From CAISGS01 sp044376615 (GTDB taxonomy: Bacteria > Pseudomonadota > Alphaproteobacteria > Caulobacterales > Caulobacteraceae), in assembly GCA_044376615.1 (NCBI GenBank), contig JBILKO010000092.1:1-10199 (forward strand): DNA of 10,199 bases, written 5' to 3'. Of this stretch, positions 5,926 through 10,199 are shown one piece after another. Every line of letters begins with the position of its first letter. Within the stretch, counting starts at the first letter, position 1. Both the position numbers and the translations under genes were made by a program. The notes below the pieces were generated by a model. That model did no database searches and was not told the DNA's origin. It saw nothing but the letters and a program-made list of their open reading frames with translations.

Positions 5926-7730
5926 TCAGCATCCATCTTGAGCGCCGCAATAAAAGCTTCTTGCGGGATCTCGACCTTGCCGAATTGACGCATCTTTTTC
6001 TTGCCCTCTTTTTGCTTGTCGAGCAGCTTGCGTTTGCGTGAGAGGTCGCCGCCATAGCATTTAGCGGTCACGTCCTTGCGCAGGGCCCGAACGGTTTCGC
6101 GGGCAATGATCCGGCCGCCGATTGCAGCCTGGATCGGGATGACAAATAGATGCTGAGGGATCAAATCCTTCATCTTTTCGCACATGCCGCGGCCGCGCTG
6201 TTCGGCCCGGTCGCGGTGCACAAGCATGGACAGGGCATCGACTGGCTCTGCATTGACCAGGATGGACATCTTGACCAGGTCACCTGTGCGATAGTCCTCC
6301 ATCTGGTAATCGAAGCTGGCATAGCCCTTGGAGATGGATTTCAGGCGGTCGTAAAAGTCGAACACGACCTCATTCAGGGGCAGGTCATAAATGACCATGG
6401 CCCGCGTGCCGACATAGGACAGCTCGCGCTGCTGCCCGCGGCGGTCCTGGCACAGCTTGATGACCGAGCCGAGATACTCATCGGGGGTAAAGATGGTGGC
6501 CTTGATCCAGGGCTCAGCGATTGAGGCGATCTTGACCGGGTCGGGCATGTCGGCGGGATTATGCAACTCGACCACCTCGCCGCTGGTGAGGGTGATCTTG
6601 TAAATGACGCTGGGGGCCGTTGCGATCAGGTCGAGATTAAATTCGCGCTGCAGCCGCTCCTGAATGATTTCCAGGTGCAACAGACCAAGAAAACCGCAGC
6701 GGAAGCCAAAGCCTAGCGCCGCCGAGGTCTCCATCTCAAAGGTAAAGCTGGCATCATTGAGCCTGAGGCGGCCAACGGCGGCGCGCAGGTCTTCGAAATC
6801 GGCCGCATCGACCGGGAAGAGGCCGCAAAACACGACCGGCTGCACCTCCTTAAACCCGATCAGGGGTGAGGTGGTTGGTCGGCGGTCCTCGGTAATGGTC
6901 GCGCCGACGGCGGCGTCGGCGACTTCCTTTATGGAGGCGGTAAAGAAGCCAACCTCACCAGCGCTGAGCGATTCAACATCGGTGGCCTTGGGCTGAAACA
7001 CGCCCAGCTTTTCGAGGGTATAAACCGCGCCGGTCTGCATCATCTTGATCTTTTGGCCGCGCTTCATGCTGCCATCAAAAACGCGCACCAAGACGACCAC
7101 GCCGAGATAGGGGTCATACCAGGCATCGACCAGCAGGGCCTTGAGTGGCGCCTCGGCATCGCCCTTGGGCGATGGCAAACGCGTCACAACGGCCTCAAGC
7201 ACATCATGAATGCCAAGCCCGCTCTTGGCAGAGCAGAGCACGGCATCGGAGGCATCAAGCCCGATCACATCCTCGATCTGGGCCCGAATCCGCTCGGGCT
7301 CAGCAGCCGGCAGATCGATCTTGTTCAGGACCGGAACAATCTCGTGATTATTGTCGATGGCCTGATAGACATTGGCCAGGGTCTGGGCTTCGACGCCTTG
7401 GCTGGCATCGACCACGAGGATAGAGCCTTCACAGGCTGCGAGACAACGCGACACCTCATAGGCAAAATCGACATGCCCGGGCGTGTCCATCAGGTTCAGC
7501 ACATAGTCCAGCCCATCATCGGCGCGGTAATTGAGCCGCACAGTCTGGGCCTTAATCGTGATTCCGCGCTCGCGCTCAATATCCATGGAATCGAGAACCT
7601 GCTCCTTCATCTCGCGGGCCGTCAGGCCCCCGGTTTCCTGGATCAGGCGGTCAGACAGGGTGGACTTGCCATGGTCGATATGGGCGACAATGGAGAAGTT
7701 ACGGATGCGGGATAGGGGAGTCGTGCTCAT
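5922..7730 (-). CDS. lepA: Translation elongation factor 4 (LepA), ribosome-associated GTPase
   Basis: LepA/EF4 is a nearly universal bacterial GTPase that binds the 70S ribosome, has been linked to back-translocation and to 30S subunit biogenesis, and is usually non-essential. The protein from the ATG at 7730 is 602 residues, the normal family length. The G domain shows G1 AHIDHGKST (16-24), G2 RGITI (55-59), G3 DTPGH (82-86) and G4 NKID (136-139). EF-G-like domains II, III and V follow (for example FGFRCGFLGLLHLEIIQERL in domain III). The EF4-specific C-terminal domain carries CYGGDLSRKRKLLDKQKEGK and KVEIPQEAFIAAL. The frame extends upstream to 7835, but MSTTPLSRIRNFSIVAHIDHGKST is the expected N-terminus. 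The Shine-Dalgarno sequence is weak. No lepB follows; the gene instead converges on the GH84 gene with overlapping stop codons. Confidence 0.98.
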   Translation of the reverse strand: MSTTPLSRIRNFSIVAHIDHGKSTLSDRLIQETGGLTAREMKEQVLDSMDIERERGITIKAQTVRLNYRADDGLDYVLNLMDTPGHVDFAYEVSRCLAACEGSILVVDASQGVEAQTLANVYQAIDNNHEIVPVLNKIDLPAAEPERIRAQIEDVIGLDASDAVLCSAKSGLGIHDVLEAVVTRLPSPKGDAEAPLKALLVDAWYDPYLGVVVLVRVFDGSMKRGQKIKMMQTGAVYTLEKLGVFQPKATDVESLSAGEVGFFTASIKEVADAAVGATITEDRRPTTSPLIGFKEVQPVVFCGLFPVDAADFEDLRAAVGRLRLNDASFTFEMETSAALGFGFRCGFLGLLHLEIIQERLQREFNLDLIATAPSVIYKITLTSGEVVELHNPADMPDPVKIASIAEPWIKATIFTPDEYLGSVIKLCQDRRGQQRELSYVGTRAMVIYDLPLNEVVFDFYDRLKSISKGYASFDYQMEDYRTGDLVKMSILVNAEPVDALSMLVHRDRAEQRGRGMCEKMKDLIPQHLFVIPIQAAIGGRIIARETVRALRKDVTAKCYGGDLSRKRKLLDKQKEGKKKMRQFGKVEIPQEAFIAALKMDAD

Positions 7731-7882
7731 GGCGTCAGGCTCTAGCATATTCGCGCGATCTTGCCACAGTCCTGGACGAGGATGATTTGCGGATTGGCTC
7801 AGCCTGCCCTTAACGCGCAGCCTCAAACACGTCATATTGAGGTGAAATGAGTCGGGCCAATGGGGCCAATCGGGAGATCAGA
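7731..7882. promoter_or_regulatory. Divergent intergenic region between lepA and the DUF1134 gene
   Basis: These 152 bases hold the start signals for lepA (leftward) and the EipA-like gene (rightward). A TTAA-type CtrA half-site (TTAAC, 7810-7814) lies about 70 bases before the EipA-like ATG, but no second half at the consensus 7-base spacing is present. On the minus strand GCTAGAGC, near lepA, matches seven of eight positions of the Caulobacter -10 consensus GCTANAWC, without a recognisable -35. All promoter calls here are weak. Confidence 0.3.
7872..7876 (+). promoter_or_regulatory. Ribosome binding site of the DUF1134/EipA-like gene
   Basis: GGGAG lies six bases before the ATG at 7883. 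It favours that start over the in-frame ATG at 7847, which has its own GAGG four bases upstream but would put 12 extra polar residues in front of the signal peptide. Confidence 0.6.
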
Positions 7883-8500
7883 ATGGACCGCCGCACCTTG
7901 ATTGTTTCTGGATTGGCGAGCTTGGGCGGAATTGGCTTGGGGCCGCCAGCCGATGCCCAGGATAAGCCTGTAACAGCCCTTCCGGACCCTGGTAACCATG
8001 CCGACCATGCATCGGCAGAGACCTATACGAGCGATGAGCTGATCCATTCGATTTCGGATTATATGGGCGTTACGGCTGAAAATGCCGGGTCGGCGATTCA
8101 GAAAATGTTTGAGGAGAACGGCCTTCCAACCGCCTATATTGCTGGCGAGGAAGGTTCTGGTGCCATCGGCCTGGGCCTGCGCTATGGGCGCGGCCTGCTC
8201 TATATGAAGGGCCATCCGCCGCAGGAAGTCGCTTGGCAGGGCCCTTCAATGGGTTGGGATGTTGGCGGAAATGTGAGCCGGGTCTTTACCCTGGTCTATA
8301 ATCTCCAATACCCCGACATGATCTATCGTCGCTTCCCTGGGGTAGAGGGATCTGGATACGTGATTGGCGGATTGGGCGTCAATTACCAGCGCGCTGAAGG
8401 TATCACGCTTGCGCCTGTCCGCGCAGGATTTGGGCTGAGGCTCGGAGCCAATGTCGGCTATCTGAGCTATAGCCGCAAACAGAGGGGCTGGCCCTTCTAG
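7883..8500 (+). CDS. DUF1134 family periplasmic protein (EipA-like)
   Basis: This is a 205-residue exported protein of the DUF1134 family. The characterised member, Brucella EipA, is a periplasmic protein needed for envelope stress resistance and reported to be under CtrA control. A signal peptide is clear: MDRRT, a hydrophobic stretch (about 6-20), and an ADA motif at 23-25 suggesting cleavage before Q26. The DUF1134 domain begins at about 50, with conserved blocks AYIAGEEGSGAIGLGLRYG (84-102), VAWQGPSMGWDVGG (116-129), FPGVEGSGYVIGGLGVN (151-167) and the C-terminal LGANVGYL followed by a terminal WPF, close to the usual WNPF. No lipobox cysteine is present. I chose the ATG at 7883 for its ribosome site and signal peptide; an ATG at 7847 is the alternative. 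It diverges from lepA, and its stop codon overlaps that of the histidine kinase gene. The molecular function of the family is not established. Confidence 0.93.
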   Translation: MDRRTLIVSGLASLGGIGLGPPADAQDKPVTALPDPGNHADHASAETYTSDELIHSISDYMGVTAENAGSAIQKMFEENGLPTAYIAGEEGSGAIGLGLRYGRGLLYMKGHPPQEVAWQGPSMGWDVGGNVSRVFTLVYNLQYPDMIYRRFPGVEGSGYVIGGLGVNYQRAEGITLAPVRAGFGLRLGANVGYLSYSRKQRGWPF

Positions 8501-9798
8501 GCCGCCTCAGCGCTTTTGGATTGACGAACGGGCAGGCCGACAATCACCTGGGTACCTTCGCCTGGACTACTCTCGATCAAGAGGCTTCCCTTGTGCAATT
8601 CAATGAGAGACTTGGTGAGCGCAAGGCCAAGGCCTGAGCCTTGCTGGGTCTTAGCCAATTGGCTTTCGATCTGCTCAAAAGGCTGGGCGAGGCGCTGAAG
8701 GTCCTCTTCAAAAATCCCGATCCCAGTGTCAATCACTCTGACCATAACCATGCCGCCATTGGGCCCGGGCTCGGGTCTTGCGGAAACCGTGATCGAGCCA
8801 TTGCGCGGCGTGAACTTGATGGCGTTTGATAACAGGTTCAGCAAAACCTGCTTGATCGCCCGGTAGTCGGCCTCGGTTGAGGGGAGATCCCTCAGGTCAA
8901 GGTTAAGGCTCAGGCCAGCCTTTTGCGCATTCTTGCGCACCAGGCGCGTGGCGTCTTCAATTACATCCTCAAGGTGGATCGGCTCGAACCGAAGGCTCAG
9001 CTTCCCGGCCTCAATCTTGGACATGTCCAAAATATCATTGATTAGGGCAAGTAGGTGCTGACCTGACCCTAAAATATCGTGGGAATAGTCGTGATAACGC
9101 TTATCCCCCAATGGGCCATACATTTCGCCGGCCATGATTTCCGAAAAGCCGATGATTGCATTGAGCGGGGTGCGCAGCTCATGGCTCATATTGGCCAAAA
9201 ACTCGCTCTTGGCCTTGTTTGAGCCCTCAGCCCGGATCTTTTCAGCGGCATATTTATGTGCCAGATCGGCAAGTTGGGCCTGGCTCTTTTCGAGACCCTC
9301 GACTGCACGCCGTAGCGCATCTTCATTGAGGCGGTCGACCTCTTTTTGCGCCTTAGCAGCGGTAATGTCGAACGCCGTCAATACCCAGCCGCCCTCGCTC
9401 GTCCGCCGTTCCGAAATCCGCACCCATCGGCCATCCTTGAGCTCGGCCTCAAAGTCGCCCGGTTGACCGTCCACTGAGGGCTGCTGATTGACCATGACCT
9501 TGCCCAGGAGTTGGCGTAGGTTCGTGCGGTCACCGAGTTGAGCTATGCCTGCACTATCAAGGCCATAGACCTCGGCATAATTGCGATTGTACAGGATCAT
9601 CTTGCCTGACGAGTCCCACAGTGCGAAGGCCTCTGGGATGCTATTGAGCGCTTCTTGCAGAGCCCTTGCTACAACACCAAGGGGCTTATTGGGCCTCGGT
9701 TTGATCAAGTTGGACGCCGATCGCAATATGCGGTCATACCACTTGCTCATGGCTTGACGCGGCCAATTCCGATCAGTCTGGCCGCTCAAATGTGCCAA
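8497..9798 (-). CDS. Soluble PAS-domain sensor histidine kinase, PleC-like catalytic core
   Basis: This is a 433-residue two-component sensor kinase. Order (numbering from the TTG at 9798): a short N-terminal tail; a PAS domain at about 43-147 (IPEAFALWDSSGKMILYNRNY); a coiled-coil linker at about 148-196; a HisKA dimerisation domain with phospho-acceptor H206 in ANMSHELRTPLNAIIGFSE; and the HATPase domain with N-box N321 and N325 (LLNLLSNAIKF), G1 DTGIGI (357-362), F-box QPFEQIES and G2 GSGLGLAL (387-394). The stretch EMYGPLGDKRY and HLLALINDILDMSKIEAGK strongly resembles Caulobacter PleC, but the large periplasmic/transmembrane N-terminus of PleC is missing, so this kinase is cytosolic. No response regulator is adjacent, so its partner is unknown; DivK/PleD-type regulators are a guess. 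The start is uncertain: TTG 9825, TTG 9798 (perfect AGGAGG upstream) or ATG 9750 (no ribosome site). Confidence 0.92.
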   Translation of the reverse strand: MAHLSGQTDRNWPRQAMSKWYDRILRSASNLIKPRPNKPLGVVARALQEALNSIPEAFALWDSSGKMILYNRNYAEVYGLDSAGIAQLGDRTNLRQLLGKVMVNQQPSVDGQPGDFEAELKDGRWVRISERRTSEGGWVLTAFDITAAKAQKEVDRLNEDALRRAVEGLEKSQAQLADLAHKYAAEKIRAEGSNKAKSEFLANMSHELRTPLNAIIGFSEIMAGEMYGPLGDKRYHDYSHDILGSGQHLLALINDILDMSKIEAGKLSLRFEPIHLEDVIEDATRLVRKNAQKAGLSLNLDLRDLPSTEADYRAIKQVLLNLLSNAIKFTPRNGSITVSARPEPGPNGGMVMVRVIDTGIGIFEEDLQRLAQPFEQIESQLAKTQQGSGLGLALTKSLIELHKGSLLIESSPGEGTQVIVGLPVRQSKSAEAA

Positions 9799-9960
9799 TC
9801 CCGCGTCCTCCTGTTCCGTGCTCAAATTGACCGGACGGATACATGCGTCTTGTTACAGGCCGGGAGGTAAAAATTTAGCTAAAACAGGCATCTGTGTGTT
9901 CGTTGCAGGTTATCGTCTAGATGCGACCGAGATATGGCGAGGCCAACCTAAGTCACAAAC
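9799..9960. promoter_or_regulatory. Intergenic region between pepN and the kinase gene
   Basis: This AT-richer gap separates pepN from the kinase on the same strand, large enough for a separate kinase promoter. It contains the perfect 10-base palindrome TTTAGCTAAA (9874-9883). Overlapping it on the minus strand, GCTAAATT (9872-9879) matches seven of eight positions of the Caulobacter -10 consensus GCTANAWC, although no good -35 stands upstream. No stable terminator hairpin with a T-run was seen after the pepN stop. Confidence 0.35.
9807..9812 (-). promoter_or_regulatory. Strong Shine-Dalgarno sequence before a TTG start of the kinase gene
   Basis: Read on the minus strand this is AGGAGG, eight bases before an in-frame TTG at 9798. 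It is the best ribosome site near the 5' end of this gene and is the reason for preferring TTG 9798 over ATG 9750, which has none. It lies inside the longer frame that starts at TTG 9825, so a chance GAG-GAC codon pair cannot be excluded. Confidence 0.5.
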
Positions 9961-10199
9961 TTAAGACAATGCCTTTTCTGCGAGTTCGGAGACATTTTTC
10001 GACAGGCCAGGCTGGCTGAGAATACGCTCTAGCTGCGCCCTCATCTTGACGCCAAGATCGGCCTCGTATCGTCGCCAACCGCCTAGAGGCTCGATCAGGC
10101 GGGCAGCCGTCATTGGGTTGAACTTATCAACGGCTAGAATCTGGTCGGCCAAGAAACTATAGGCTGTGCCATCCGCCGCGTGGAACCGGGCCGGGTTGG
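9961..10199 (-). CDS. pepN: Aminopeptidase N, C-terminal end (partial at right edge)
   Basis: PepN is a cytoplasmic zinc M1 metallo-aminopeptidase that trims N-terminal residues from peptides. Only the last 78 residues and the stop (TAA at 9961-9963) are in the window; the gene enters from the right edge. The segment NPARFHAADGTAYSFLADQI, then LAVDKFNPMTAARLIEPLG, a WRRYE stretch, MRAQLERIL and a final PGLSKNVSELAEKALS are the characteristic HEAT-like C-terminal end of Escherichia-type PepN (DUF3458 C-terminal region). The catalytic HExxH zinc site and GAMEN motif lie outside. Identification rests on this C-terminal pattern alone but is quite distinctive. The kinase gene follows on the same strand after about 160 bases. 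Confidence 0.9.
   Translation of the reverse strand, partial: NPARFHAADGTAYSFLADQILAVDKFNPMTAARLIEPLGGWRRYEADLGVKMRAQLERILSQPGLSKNVSELAEKALS

Noticed and set aside
7053..7715. A 220-codon plus-strand open frame opposite lepA
   Set aside because: It lies wholly antisense to the unmistakable LepA coding sequence, has no recognisable family or ribosome site, and is the kind of long open frame expected opposite GC-rich genes.
7731..7835. N-terminal extension of LepA to 7835
   Set aside because: LepA proteins are about 600 residues and begin a few residues before the RIRNFSIVAHIDHG block, as the ATG at 7730 gives.
1..10199. Signs of a mobile element, CRISPR array, defence island or tRNA-associated insertion
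   Set aside because: No transposase, integrase, repeat array, direct-repeat boundary or tRNA was found, and base composition looks uniform across the window.

Overview
This window is ordinary chromosomal DNA of an alphaproteobacterium. The evidence is a DUF1134/EipA-type periplasmic protein (a family typical of Alphaproteobacteria), a sensor kinase whose catalytic core resembles Caulobacter PleC, alphaproteobacterial-looking PurB, LepA and PepN sequences, and a GC-rich composition with dense packing. Caulobacterales/Maricaulales-like bacteria are my best guess, but the order cannot be fixed from sequence alone. No mobile element, CRISPR array, rRNA or tRNA was seen, and no stretch over 300 bases lacks a gene.

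Layout from left to right: (1) the N-terminal half of adenylosuccinate lyase purB (minus strand, runs off the left edge); (2) a divergent glutathione S-transferase family protein (plus); (3) converging on it, a minus-strand pair read as MFS exporter, then a short-chain dehydrogenase of the peroxisomal multifunctional-enzyme (17-beta-HSD4) type, separated by 30-odd bases; (4) a plus-strand run of a YhbS-like GNAT acetyltransferase, a small cupin protein and a GH84 beta-N-acetylglucosaminidase, the last two overlapping by 8 bases; (5) lepA (minus), whose stop codon overlaps that of the GH84 gene; (6) divergent from lepA, the DUF1134/EipA-like secreted protein (plus); (7) a soluble PAS-containing histidine kinase (minus), whose stop codon overlaps that of the DUF1134 gene; (8) the C-terminal end of aminopeptidase N pepN (minus, runs off the right edge).

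The genes do not form one pathway. Housekeeping genes (purB, lepA, pepN) alternate with accessory and envelope/signalling genes. The most interesting item is the GH84 enzyme. It has no signal peptide and appears to keep every substrate-contacting residue I can place from human O-GlcNAcase (K, the DD pair, Y, W, N, D, N). It is translationally coupled to a cupin that lacks the usual metal-binding histidines. No O-GlcNAc transferase is visible here, so a cytoplasmic sugar-recycling or protein-deglycosylation role is open. The second pattern is architectural: all three convergent gene junctions are compressed to a 3-base gap or a 4-base stop-codon overlap, which leaves no room for an intrinsic terminator.
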